Below, one piece after another: positions 35,934 to 45,261 of a stretch of 64,000 bases of DNA. The DNA comes from Acidimicrobiales bacterium (lineage in GTDB: Bacteria > Actinomycetota > Acidimicrobiia > Acidimicrobiales > Iamiaceae), in NCBI GenBank assembly GCA_030447445.1, contig JAUJOW010000001.1, forward strand, positions 88,411 through 152,410. Reading direction: 5' to 3'. A model generated the notes under the pieces. It saw only the letters and a program-made list of their open reading frames with translations, did not search any database and was not told the DNA's origin. The position numbers and the translations under genes are program-made. Position 1 is the stretch's first letter. Each line of letters opens with the position of its first letter.

Positions 35934-36781
35934 TCACAGCAGCTCGCTGAGGTGCGTCGGCGTCCGCCCGGTCAGCGCCTGAACCTCTCGTGAGACGCGG
36001 TCCCATCTGTGTTGGCGGATCGACTGGAACATCGTGGTGTACGTAGGCCCACCACGGATCGAGATCGGCTCGTGCCATGTCGAGTCGGTGGTCTCGAGGC
36101 GTGACATCGATGTACTCGACGGGTCGTGCGAACTTCGTCGCGGTCAGGTCGGCGATGGCGAACAGGTCCAGCGATTCGTCACCGGTGATGTCGTGGGCGC
36201 CGCCCGTGGGCGGTGCGACGGCAAGTGCGGCAAGCGATCGGGCAACGTCGGTGCGGCTGACGAGTGAGATGCGGCCATCGGAGGCAGGGAGACGGATCTC
36301 GCCACTGTCGAGCGCCTCGTATGGCCATTGAGGAAGAACTCGGTGAAGATCGAGGCCCGTGCGATCGAGAACCCCACGCCGGCGTCGCGGAGCATCTGTT
36401 CTGTGAGGGCGTTGGTGACGGCATAGCAGAACGGTGAGCGAAGGTCGGCGTCGAGGCTGCTGAGGGCGACGACGTGGCTGACGCCGGCACCGACCGCAGC
36501 TTCGATCAGGTTCTGGTGGTGCGCCAGCACCAGCGCCGACTCGCCGTCGCTGGAGACCATGACGAGGGTGTCGACCCCTGGGAGTGCCGCCTGGAGTGCT
36601 GCTCGGTCGCTGTAGTCCGCGGGTGGGGACCAATCCGCCAATCCGCCGTGGGCGGAAGTCGTCGTTCTGGTTGCCGGCGTCGCGTCACTGCGATCACCTC
36701 GCAGTCCTCGCGGAGGCGAGCAAGTCGACGAGGCGCGCCGCCGACCTTGCCGGACGCTCCGGTGACCGCGATTCGTTCCAC
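35934..36781 (-). pseudogene. NmrA-like NAD(P)-binding protein, broken by at least three frame changes
   Basis: Reading the minus strand, consecutive parts of one NmrA/atypical SDR protein appear in different frames. ERIAVTGASGKVGG (Rossmann motif) comes first. Then come ALPGVDTLVMVSSDG to SIARASIFTEFFLN, then EALDSGEIRLPASDGRISLV to DLDPWWAY, and finally MFQSIRQHRWDRVSREV ending LSELL and a stop at 35934. Together these cover a whole protein of about 280 residues in the right order. Either the gene is decayed or the assembly has indels here. Start GTG 36781. Confidence 0.8.
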
Positions 36782-36784
36782 TCG

Positions 36785-37120
36785 TTACCGCTTCGGTGGC
36801 AGCGAGCGTGCGTAGCCGGTTCCCAGCCCGACCCACTTCGCGAGTTGACGCTTCGTACGGACGTCCTCGGAGTCGACGCGCAACCATCCCCGCATCGGTC
36901 GACCGCGCATCTCCATGAATCGAGCATTCGTCGTCTCGGCGAGCCTGTTGGACTCCTCGGGATCGACTCGGACAAGGATCCCGCCCTGGCCGCTGGCGGC
37001 GACCGCCATGTTGCCTCCGACGAGAAAGGCGAGGCCGCCGAACATCTTCTTCTCGACCACGTCTGGCTCACCGGCCAGCAGCTCGCGAATGTGGGCTGCG
37101 ACGTCGTGGTCGTAGGCCAT
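36785..37120 (-). CDS. TfoX N-terminal domain protein
   Basis: This is a 111-residue protein made only of the TfoX N-terminal domain: EKKMFGGLAFLVGGNMAVA, GGILVRVDPEE and MRGRPMRGWLRV are the family signature. Stand-alone copies are common in actinobacteria, with unknown function. The domain in TfoX is linked to competence regulation. It ends in SLPPKR as relatives do, so it appears intact despite broken neighbours. ATG 37120. Confidence 0.88.
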   Translation of the reverse strand: MAYDHDVAAHIRELLAGEPDVVEKKMFGGLAFLVGGNMAVAASGQGGILVRVDPEESNRLAETTNARFMEMRGRPMRGWLRVDSEDVRTKRQLAKWVGLGTGYARSLPPKR

Positions 37121-37510
37121 GACACATCCTACGGACGCAGCGCCCGAGACCATGGCGGCGTTCGAGGGCGATACCGGTGGTGGGTGGGTGATGGATTCAG
37201 CGTGATCTGCGAGGTCGAGCCGGCGACCAGGCCCGATCTCATGCACGTTCGGCACCAGATCGGGGTGCTGAGCCGGATGGCGAGCGGGTTCCTGATCCCG
37301 GACAACCACATCGGTCGCGCGACGGTGTCGAGCCCGCTATTGAGAGGTCGCTGACCGGCTGGAGCACGACAGGTCGAGCGCCGCATCGTTCAGCGCGGGT
37401 ACCCGGGACACGTGATCCACGGATGCCACCTCGTGCCGGCCCGCTCTTGATCAGGGATAGATGGATAGATCCACCAACGAACCACTTGGCAATCGGCGAG
37501 AATCATCGTG
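37121..37510. other. 390-base stretch without an intact gene
   Basis: Visibly lower GC than the flanks. On the plus strand 37202-37354 stays open and ends ASGFLIPDNHIGRATV..LLRGR, which reads like the tail of a protein, but I cannot name a family and no start belongs to it. An 8-bp tandem repeat GGATAGAT lies at 37455-37470. Otherwise nothing recognisable. Confidence 0.5.
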
Positions 37511-37864
37511 ATGGAGGGGCTCTCCGCCACGGAGGTGGTTGAGGTCATGGTGGCGATGTTCGCCTCCGGCGACCCATCCGAGGCAGCCACCGTCGTCGCA
37601 GACGACTACCTGGATCACCAGGGAGTGGGTGCAGGGGCGATCAGAGGCGTCGACGGCTTCGCGCATGTCGTTCGGACGAACCATGCCGCCTACGAACATC
37701 AGGAGATCTCGATCGAGGACCTCTTCGGTGTGGCCGACCGCGCCGTCGCCAGGATCAGCTGGCGGGGGCGTCGTCATGATGGTGAGAAGGTCGACCGGGA
37801 GACGATCGACATCGTGCGAGTAGCCGAAGGGCGAGCCGTCGAGCACTGGGGCGCACGAGCGTGA
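37511..37864 (+). CDS. SnoaL-like / ester cyclase family protein
   Basis: This is a 117-residue NTF2-fold protein. Features are VVADDYLDHQGVG (typical DHQ segment of SnoaL-like cyclases), GVDGFAHVVRTNHAAY, and the closing IDIVRVAEGRAVEHWGARA. Family members catalyse aldol cyclisation or isomerisation, or have no known substrate. ATG 37511 is preferred to GTG 37508 one codon earlier. It is an intact small gene between degraded sequences. Confidence 0.8.
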   Translation: MEGLSATEVVEVMVAMFASGDPSEAATVVADDYLDHQGVGAGAIRGVDGFAHVVRTNHAAYEHQEISIEDLFGVADRAVARISWRGRRHDGEKVDRETIDIVRVAEGRAVEHWGARA

Positions 37865-37999
37865 GGTACGACTTCGCCGGCTGGCGGTGCGGGCAAACAA
37901 GGGCAGACTCCGACACCTGGAGCGCAGCGTCGACCTCCCCCGTCTCGCTGGTGCGGTACTTCTCAACGGCTTCGCATTCCGGGCGTTTGGGGACAGTCC

Positions 38000-38284
38000 T
38001 CAGCTCGCTTCGAGGTGCTGCCGGAGCGCTTCTCGGATGATCTCGGAGACCGGGACTCCCTCGTCTTCGGCTCGGCGTGCGAGGCGTTCCTTGAGCTCGG
38101 GATCGAGTCGGACGGACTCAACCGTCGACGGCGCGGAGCCGAGCCTGGGCCGGCCACGCTTACCGCGCCGGGCGATGATCTCGTCCACGTCGTAGCCAAC
38201 GTCGGCTTCGTCGGTGAGCTTCTCGATGAGCTCGTCGTCGATGGGCTTGCCTGACTTGGTGCGTCCGTAGGTGCGCTTGGTCAT
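38000..38284 (-). CDS. Ribbon-helix-helix antitoxin-like protein
   Basis: This 94-residue protein has an N-terminal tail MTKRTYGRTKSGKPIDDELI and a C-terminal ribbon-helix-helix (about 60-92: STVESVRLDPELKERL, EGVPVSEIIREALRQHL). Its arrangement matches chromosomal RHH antitoxins that follow a small BrnT/DUF4258-like toxin. The toxin frame directly upstream is only a fragment that runs in frame into this ATG. The antitoxin could be orphaned, or expressed as a fusion from an upstream start at 38365. Confidence 0.8.
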   Translation of the reverse strand: MTKRTYGRTKSGKPIDDELIEKLTDEADVGYDVDEIIARRGKRGRPRLGSAPSTVESVRLDPELKERLARRAEDEGVPVSEIIREALRQHLEAS

Positions 38285-38404
38285 GGGGTCGAGCAGGTTG
38301 GCGGCGGGGTTGGGACCGATGACCAGCAACCGATCCGGGTCCTCGCCAAGGTCGTCACCAACCATCGAGTGTTCGAAACGCTCGGCCGCCGTGGCCGACC
38401 TCGG
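38285..38404 (-). pseudogene. Remnant of toxin gene fused to the RHH antitoxin
   Basis: Just upstream of the antitoxin ATG, the same frame reads ERFEHSMVGDDLGEDP and then DRLLVIGPNPAANLLDP before meeting MTKRTYG. This matches the middle of small toxins with a DDxxEDxDRxLVIGPxxAxNLLE pattern, whose C-terminal strand-helix (HAMxLRPKxxxxL) is gone. A stop codon (TAG) lies a few codons further upstream, and no toxin N-terminus can be read. The in-frame junction implies a deletion between toxin middle and antitoxin start. Confidence 0.55.
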
Positions 38405-38581
38405 CGCCTACGCCGCGCCGGACCGGGCCCCGCCACTTGTGGTCAGGGTCGGGTTGCATCGCCCCTCCCCCTCGGCCGACCGAGCAAATCACCGATGCCC
38501 GAGTCGCAGTGGAACGGCGGTGGAAAGAGAACGGCAGCGGGCGCCGAGGCCGGCGGACCGACTGTCGCGACCGTCTCGGCG

Positions 38582-38857
38582 TTATGCCTCTCCCAAGACG
38601 CGGCACACTTCGACGCGCCGCACGGACACCGGCGCTTCCTCCGGGGCCTGCACGGTGGTGGAGGCGTTCTTCGCGGCCTCCTCCGAGTCGTAGATCGCCA
38701 CGCCCATTCCTGAGCTGCCGTCGGCGCTCTCGAGCCAGTAGCCCTTCACGAACCCTTCGCTTGCGGCCGTCTCGGGGATGACACTGGAGTTCAACCCTTC
38801 TTGCGCTTCGTCATTACGGCCGTGCTTGATGTCGACCTCGACGACCATTGCGTACAT
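38582..38857 (-). CDS. ABM-like small protein, unknown function
   Basis: This 91-residue single-domain ferredoxin-like fold protein begins YAMVVEVDIKHGRNDEAQ, then SEGFVKGYWLES and GVAIYDSEEAAKNA, and ends in VRRVEVCRVL. This is a common actinobacterial stand-alone ABM-like protein. The start is supported by AAGGAG (complement of 38865-38870) eight bases upstream of the ATG. No partner gene suggests a function. Between it and the toxin remnant, 38405-38581 holds nothing I can support. Confidence 0.75.
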   Translation of the reverse strand: MYAMVVEVDIKHGRNDEAQEGLNSSVIPETAASEGFVKGYWLESADGSSGMGVAIYDSEEAAKNASTTVQAPEEAPVSVRRVEVCRVLGEA

Positions 38858-38964
38858 GGGCTGACTCCTTCGTGTAGGGAACGTTCCCGCAGTGTGCTCG
38901 ACCGTGCGACGCCGTGCTCGAGGACGTGGTGAGGTGGCCCGTCCCCCTTACCCCCCGGGACGCC

Positions 38965-38994
38965 GGGGAGCCTATGGCGAGCGTTAGGCTCCCC
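38965..38994. repeat. Perfect 10-bp stem-loop downstream of tRNA-Val
   Basis: GGGGAGCCTA (38965-38974) pairs perfectly with TAGGCTCCCC (38985-38994) around a 10-base loop, about 70 bases past the tRNA 3' end. There is no T-run, so it is not a standard terminator, though it could stop or protect the tRNA transcript. It lies where integrative elements often leave att-type sequence. Confidence 0.6.
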
Positions 38995-39063
38995 TATAGC
39001 TCCCCCAGCATTCAGGCACTTAGCTGCTCCGCCGTTACGACCTTCTCACCTGGGCTTTTCCGG

Positions 39064-39137
39064 TGGGCCGTGAGGGACTCGAACCCCCGACCCCTTGCGC
39101 GTCATGCAAGTGCTCTAGCCAACTGAGCTAACGGCCC
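39064..39137 (-). tRNA. tRNA-Val (anticodon GAC)
   Basis: The minus strand folds as a full cloverleaf: 7-bp acceptor GGGCCGT/ACGGCCC, D stem GCTC/GAGC and anticodon stem CTTGC/GCAAG with loop ATGACGC (anticodon GAC). The T arm has TTCGAGT, and the discriminator base is A. CCA is not encoded (CCG follows). The anticodon assigns valine. It borders the low-GC accessory stretch on its left and the ordered AI-2E transporter gene on its right. Confidence 0.93.
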
Positions 39138-39164
39138 GGAGCGGTCCAAGGTAGCAGCCGGGCA

Positions 39165-40322
39165 CTACGGCCCGCCGTGGCCGGAGCTCCGAGTTGCAGC
39201 ATGGTCCGACGACGCCGGTTGGCCGGCGCTGTCGTGCCGGCGACCCCACAACTCGCTCCCCACGGCGGTGATGACGGCGGCCACTGGTACGGCCAGGAAG
39301 GCGCCGGCGATGCCGCCGAGGGTGCCGCCGGCGGCCAGGGCCAACAGCACCACCGCCGGGTGGAGCTGGATGAGCTTGCCGTAGATCACCGGCGCCAGCA
39401 GGTCGCTGTCGAACTGCTGCACCACGAGGCTCACCACGGCCACGACCAGCGCATCGCCCAGCCCACCGGAGACCAGGGCGACCAGTGTGGCCACGACCCC
39501 GGCGGCCACCGCCCCGACGATGGGGAAGAAGGCGGCCAGGAAGGTCAACACCATCACCGGGATCACGAGCTCGCTGCCGACGATGAGGAGGGTGACGCCG
39601 ATGATGACGGCCTCGACGACGCCGAGGGCGGCAGCCCCACGGAGGAAACCGCCGAGGGCGTCCCAGGCCCGGCCAGCGCAGGCCCGAACCACGTCGTGGT
39701 GCGCAGCGGGAAGGTGGTCGAGGGTCCAGCGCTGGAACCGAGGACCGTCCTTGACGAGGAAGAAGGTGAGGACCACGGCCAACACGCTGCCAGCGAGCGC
39801 CTCGGCGAGGGCGAACGCACCGGAGACGACGCCACCCGAGGACGAGCGCAGGAACATGCCCAGCGAATCGCCAGCCTCTCGCCGGTAGCGGCGGAGCTGG
39901 TCGCGCTCGAGCCCGATGGGGCCCTCCACGAACCATCGCTCGATGTCGTCGACGGCCTCGCTGATCACCGGCCCGAGCTCGGAGAACTCGTCTACGACGG
40001 CGGGGACGATGAGCACCCCGAGCAGGATCAGGATGACGATGGAGCCACCGAAGGGCGCCGCCGTGGCGATGAGCGGGGCCCATCCCCGGCGCTCGAGGGC
40101 CCGGGCGAGCGGCACCAGCGCCGTGGCCAGGAGCGCGGCGACGAACAGGGGCAGCACCACCAGCCGCAGGCGGGCGAGAAGAGCGATGGCGGCGACCACG
40201 GCGGCGGCGACGATCAGCGCTCGCCACGCCACCTCTGACGCTCGACGCAGCCACACCGGCGACGCGTCGGCGCCGGCAGGGCCCCGCGATCCGTCCCCGG
40301 TCGGCATGTTCCCACGAGCCAC
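39165..40322 (-). CDS. AI-2E family transporter (PerM/TqsA-like)
   Basis: This 385-residue protein has about eight membrane segments and family signatures: an N-terminal pair of spans, SVLAVVLTFFLVKDGPRF in the middle, and a C-terminal FFPIVGAVAAG then QQFDSDLLAPVIYGKLIQLHP. Members were named for autoinducer-2 export, but many move other ions or solutes (for example Na+/H+ exchange), so the substrate is open. The C-terminal tail is Ser/His-rich. Intact. Confidence 0.9.
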   Translation of the reverse strand: MARGNMPTGDGSRGPAGADASPVWLRRASEVAWRALIVAAAVVAAIALLARLRLVVLPLFVAALLATALVPLARALERRGWAPLIATAAPFGGSIVILILLGVLIVPAVVDEFSELGPVISEAVDDIERWFVEGPIGLERDQLRRYRREAGDSLGMFLRSSSGGVVSGAFALAEALAGSVLAVVLTFFLVKDGPRFQRWTLDHLPAAHHDVVRACAGRAWDALGGFLRGAAALGVVEAVIIGVTLLIVGSELVIPVMVLTFLAAFFPIVGAVAAGVVATLVALVSGGLGDALVVAVVSLVVQQFDSDLLAPVIYGKLIQLHPAVVLLALAAGGTLGGIAGAFLAVPVAAVITAVGSELWGRRHDSAGQPASSDHAATRSSGHGGP

Positions 40323-40398
40323 GGCTGGGAACGCTACGGCGTCCGGTAGGAGCGGGGCGCCGTCGGAGCCGGCGCGCGAGCCAGGCGGGCGGTGCCAG

Positions 40399-40917
40399 TC
40401 AGGCCGGTGCAGCGCCGCCGGCGGGCGGCCAGCGGAAGATCTCCCAGCCCTCCAAGGGGGCGGCGCCGAGGCGCCGGTAGAAGGCCTTGGCCGGCTCGTT
40501 CCAGTCGAGCACGGCCCACTCGACGCGTCCCTCGGTGCGGCCCCGCAGATCGGCGAGGAGGGCCCGGCCGATGCCCCGGTCCCGGAAGGCCGGCCGCACG
40601 AACAGGTCCTCCAACCAGATGCCGGGACGGCCGAGGAAGGTCGAGAAGGTGCGGAACCACAGGGCGAAGCCGGCCACCTCGCTCCCGCACTCGGCCAGCA
40701 GCACGCCCGCCACCGAGTCGGGGCCGAAGAGATGTCGGCCGAAGGTCACGTCGTCGAAGGTGACCTGGTCGGCCATGCGCTCGTACTCGGCCAGCTCCCG
40801 CACGAGCGTGAGGACCTCGTCGAGATCCTCGGCCGCAGCCGGGCGGATGGTGAGATCGGCGGCGGCGGGCGGCACGGGGCTCGATTGCGCGTTCGACGAC
40901 GCTGGGCGGGGAGCCAC
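40399..40917 (-). CDS. GNAT acetyltransferase, diamine acetyltransferase-like
   Basis: This 172-residue GNAT protein is close in pattern to spermidine/spermine and thialysine acetyltransferases. It has LTLVRELAEYERM, WLEDLFVRPAFRDRGIGRALL (acetyl-CoA loop) and LDWNEPAKAFYRRLGA. It may acetylate a small polyamine-like substrate. GTG 40917 is the chosen start; an internal GTG (VPPAAADL) is possible, since the domain begins at about residue 22. It lies downstream of the DUF58 cluster in the same direction. Confidence 0.83.
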   Translation of the reverse strand: MAPRPASSNAQSSPVPPAAADLTIRPAAAEDLDEVLTLVRELAEYERMADQVTFDDVTFGRHLFGPDSVAGVLLAECGSEVAGFALWFRTFSTFLGRPGIWLEDLFVRPAFRDRGIGRALLADLRGRTEGRVEWAVLDWNEPAKAFYRRLGAAPLEGWEIFRWPPAGGAAPA

Positions 40918-40979
40918 GGATGACGACGCTACTGGTGGACCGGGGCCGCTCGAGGCGCCGCCGGCGGCGACACCCCGGG

Positions 40980-41501
40980 TCAGCGCGTCGGCCCTGCTGC
41001 GCCCAGCGACCGGGCGGCGCGGCCCCGTTGGGCCAGTGCCGCGGCCAGCGCCACGAGCGCCACCGCCGCCGCCACCGCCACGGCGTCGAGAGGAAGGCCG
41101 CCCCGAACCGGCACCCCGGAGACCACGAAGAGCACGGCGCCGAGGCCGGCCGAGCCGGCCACCACGGCGACGATCCACGCCCACCGGCCGAGGTGAACAC
41201 GGGGGCGGTCGTGCACGGGCGTGGCCAGGTCGATCGACCAGTGGGCCAGCTCGACGACGGCGAGGATCCCGGGGCCGGCGGCCACGGCGAGTGCCGGCGT
41301 GCCGGCATCCACGTCGGCGAGCACGACAGTCGCACCGAGCACCACCGCCGCCGCCCCGACCACGCCCATCCACCGGCCGGCACACCCCGCTCCGACCAGC
41401 GCCACCGCCGCCGCGCCCAGGAGGGCCAACGGCGGGCGCGACGCCATCGGCGCGGCGAGCACCGCCAACGCCGCCACCCCGGCGCCCAGGAGGAGCGCCA
41501 C
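40980..41501 (-). CDS. Small integral membrane protein of the MoxR-DUF58 cluster
   Basis: This 173-residue protein is almost wholly hydrophobic with about five spans (ALLLGAGVAALAVLA, MGVVGAAAVVLGATVVLA, WIVAVVAGSAGLGAVLFVV). I do not recognise a family. It starts about ten bases after the DUF58 stop on the same strand, so it is probably the last gene of the MoxR operon. That position suggests a role in membrane anchoring of the complex, but this is inference. Confidence 0.65.
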   Translation of the reverse strand: MALLLGAGVAALAVLAAPMASRPPLALLGAAAVALVGAGCAGRWMGVVGAAAVVLGATVVLADVDAGTPALAVAAGPGILAVVELAHWSIDLATPVHDRPRVHLGRWAWIVAVVAGSAGLGAVLFVVSGVPVRGGLPLDAVAVAAAVALVALAAALAQRGRAARSLGAAGPTR

Positions 41502-41511
41502 GGCGGCCGGG

Positions 41512-42755
41512 TCAGCCGACCGCTCGACGGGCGTGGCGACGAAATGCCTGCACCTCCTCCAGCACCTGCTCCAGCGACCCCTCGTCCCGCCAGATCACCA
41601 CCGGCACCCCGAGGCGCCGGTAGCGGTCGCGCACCATCTCCCGGTGCATGGCCCACAGCCGCCGACCGAGCTCGCCAACGGCGGCTCCGGCCACGGCGCC
41701 GGGATCTGGCGCCAGCTCGACCACGGCGAGATCGATGCCGCGGTTGCGCAGGTCGAACAGCGCCGCCACGGCCCGATCGTCCTCGAGCGGCGTTACGGCG
41801 ATGACGAGGGCACGGGCGGGCAGCGTCCCGCGGGGGATCACGTTGACGCCCTTCCACACGAAGTTCTCGTGCGCCTGCGTCCCGAGCAGCGCGTCGGTCA
41901 CCCGGTAGCGCTGGCGCTCGCCCATGCCGGGTCGCACCCATGACACGGACCCCCCGAACGACACCAGCCCCACCCTGTCGCGGCGGGCGAGGTAGGCGGA
42001 GGTCACCGACACCGCCACCCGCACGGCAGGGCCGATGGCGTCCACGGTGAAGGCGTCCAGGAAGACGACCACGTCGGTGCTGCGCTCGGGCCGTCGCTCG
42101 TTCACCCACAGCTCGCCCCGCCGGGCCGTGGCCCGCCAGTTGACCTCCTGCACCCGGTCGCCGGGGATGTAGGCCCGCAGGTCTGCGTGTTCGATGCCGG
42201 TCCCCTTGGCCCGAGCCACCTGGTCGCCGCTCACCACGCCGGTGCGCTGCGGGCGGACCAGCGTGGCCACCGTCTCAGCGGTCGGGTGCACCCGCAGGAC
42301 GGTGGCCGCAGGAAGGGTCCACTCGTCGGTGAAGAGGCCGCTGCGGTCGCGGGCCCGGGCCACCACGCCGCCGACCCGGTACGTCCCCCAGCGTTCGGCC
42401 CGCAGCGCCAGCTTCACCCGGCTGGCACCGGTCGGGACGGGGACGGCGACGGGGTGGAGGCCGGCGGGGGCCAGGCCGACGGGCAGGTCGAGCGCCACCT
42501 CGACCCGATCGACCGGCCGCGCCGACGTGAGCTCGACGACCACGGTCAGCTCGTCGCCCTCGTAGGCCCGGTCGGCGTCGACGGCGGCGCGCACGGTGAG
42601 GGCGGGCGGGCGGGCCGCCGCCAAGCCGGCGACGAGGGCCAGTAAGAAGGGAGCGGTCAGCACGACGAGGTCGACCCTGCGCAGGAGCACGCCACCGAGC
42701 AGTCCAATGGCGGCGAGCACCAGCTCGACCCGCAGCTTCGGCGACGCCGTGCGGG

Positions 42756-42759
<4 letters not shown>
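41512..42759 (-). CDS. DUF58 domain protein
   Basis: This 415-residue protein has two N-terminal membrane spans (VELVLAAIGLLGGVLL, VLTAPFLLALVAGLAAA), a beta-rich region and the DUF58 core IPGDRVQEVNWRATARRGEL. A VWA-like segment follows (DVVVFLDAF). DUF58 proteins partner MoxR ATPases as putative metal-insertion chaperones. No ATG, GTG or TTG precedes the first span in frame. A CTG at 42759 overlapping the MoxR stop as CTGA is the best-placed start, as in the RDD gene at 7811. A GTG inside the first span is the alternative. Confidence 0.85.
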
Positions 42760-43789
<1,030 letters not shown>

Positions 43790-43790
<1 letters not shown>

Positions 43791-44320
43791 CAGAGCCGTT
43801 CCAACGCGCCGATGACGTCGGGCACCACGCCCCGTCCGAGCGCAGGGCCGGTGCGGTCCTCGGGCACGGGCCGGTCCGGCCGGATCACACCCCACAGCGC
43901 CGGCCCGCACAGGGCGGCGACGGCCTCGGCGTCCTCAGGACGGTCGAGGTCGAGCCCGTGCCTGGTGGCCAACCGTTGCGCGGCCAGCTCCCGCAGCGCC
44001 GGTCGCAGGCGGAAGTGGACGTCGGCGGCGGTGCCTCCGCCGGCCGCCGTGACGAGCCGGTCGGCCTCGTGCAGCGCCTTCGGGGCCATGGGGGCCGGTG
44101 CGGTCGCGCCGGCCGCCACCCGATCCAGCTCGGTCCGCCGCTGGGTGCGGGGCATCGTCGCCACGGCGGCGTCGAGCACCCGGCAGGCCAGCGCAGCGAC
44201 GGCCACGAGGTAGATGCGGGTGGCCAGGCTCCGACCGGGTACGCCGGTGGCCACCGACACCGCGAACACAATGGTCACGGCCAGGGCCGGGCCGACGACC
44301 CGCACCCGGGGCCACTTCAC
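43790..44320 (-). CDS. Membrane protein between DUF4129 and MoxR genes
   Basis: This 176-residue protein has two N-terminal hydrophobic segments (GPALAVTIVFAVSVATG, RIYLVAVAALACRVL) and a soluble C-terminal helical domain rich in Arg and Asp. I do not recognise the family. Proteins of this size are found at this position in actinobacterial MoxR clusters. GTG 44320 overlaps the DUF4129 stop (GTGA). Confidence 0.75.
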
Positions 44321-45255
44321 GCCTGCACAGCCATGTCGTTGCGGACCTGGTGCACGGCCTCGATGGCCTCGGCTCGCATGGCGTCGTCGATGGGGTGCTC
44401 GCTGTAACGGGCCCGCTCGAACAAGGCAGTGAGCCGGGCGGCCGCGCCCGCCGCCGCTCCCAGGCGCTCGAGCACACGACGGCAGTACTCGGCCGACGTC
44501 TCGTGGGATCGACGGGGGAGGCCGGCCGATCCGAGCACCGCCTCCATGCGGGCGTAGGCAGCGACCACAGCGCGGCGGGGGTCGGGTTCCGAGCGGAGGT
44601 CGGCCAGTGAGGCATCGAGGGCCCCGAGGAGCGGGTGGGCCGCTGCGTCGTCGAGCTCCTCGCCCTCGTCGGCGTCCCCGACGGTGACCACCGGTCCGCT
44701 GGGGGAACGGAGGGCGGTCACGGCCAGCGCGGCCGCCGCCGCGGCGATGAGCAGACCACCGGCCACGAAGGCGAACAGCTCGCTGCTCCGGCTCGGGTCG
44801 TCGCCGGTGACCTCCTCGTCGTCGGCCGGCGCCGCGGTGGTCGGTGTGAACTGCGACAGCGCGTGGAGGTCCGGACCGCGGCCGGGGCCGAGGACGCTGA
44901 CCAGGAGGGCCAACAGGGCGAGGCCGACCAGGGTGGCGAGCGGCCGGACCCACCACGCCGGTGGTTCGGCAGCGTCGGCGTTGCGGCGAGGCCGGCGACC
45001 CTGGCGGAGTCGCAGCCACCCGACCACACCGGCGACGATCGTGGAGACGACGAGGGCGCCGGTGAGCATCCCCGAGAGCAGGTGGCCGACGAGCGGCGAG
45101 CCGGCGTCGGTGCCGTCCCCGTCCCCCTCGACCCGGACCGCCATGGCCACCACGGTCAGCAGGGCGGCGGCGGCCACCACCGCGGCGACGAGGCCGGGAT
45201 GGCGCGGTGCCGACCACGCGTCGCCCTCTCGACCCTCACGGGAGCGCAGCGCCAC
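44317..45255 (-). CDS. DUF4129 domain membrane protein
   Basis: The 312-residue protein has three to four membrane spans, a periplasmic acidic segment (PADDEEVTGDDPSRSSEL), and a cytoplasmic C-terminal DUF4129 domain. The domain reads AVVAAYARMEAVLGSAGL, SAEYCRRVLERLGA and LTALFERARYSEHPI. DUF4129 is a standard component of MoxR-DUF58 operons and resembles transglutaminase-associated domains. GTG 45255 lies six bases after the acyl-CoA dehydrogenase stop, so the operon may begin further upstream. Confidence 0.88.
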   Translation of the reverse strand: MALRSREGREGDAWSAPRHPGLVAAVVAAAALLTVVAMAVRVEGDGDGTDAGSPLVGHLLSGMLTGALVVSTIVAGVVGWLRLRQGRRPRRNADAAEPPAWWVRPLATLVGLALLALLVSVLGPGRGPDLHALSQFTPTTAAPADDEEVTGDDPSRSSELFAFVAGGLLIAAAAAALAVTALRSPSGPVVTVGDADEGEELDDAAAHPLLGALDASLADLRSEPDPRRAVVAAYARMEAVLGSAGLPRRSHETSAEYCRRVLERLGAAAGAAARLTALFERARYSEHPIDDAMRAEAIEAVHQVRNDMAVQA

Positions 45256-45261
45256 CGTGGA

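Noticed and set aside
38900..39063. Fragment of rRNA near the tRNA
   Set aside because: No rRNA core sequence can be matched by eye; only a hairpin and unassigned sequence are present.
34057..39063. Active prophage or integrative element
   Set aside because: No integrase, phage structural, replication or relaxase gene, and no visible att duplication of the tRNA end.
39064..39137. tRNA-Met (CAT) reading of the anticodon arm
   Set aside because: The only perfect five-base anticodon stem (CTTGC/GCAAG) places GAC, not CAT, at the anticodon.
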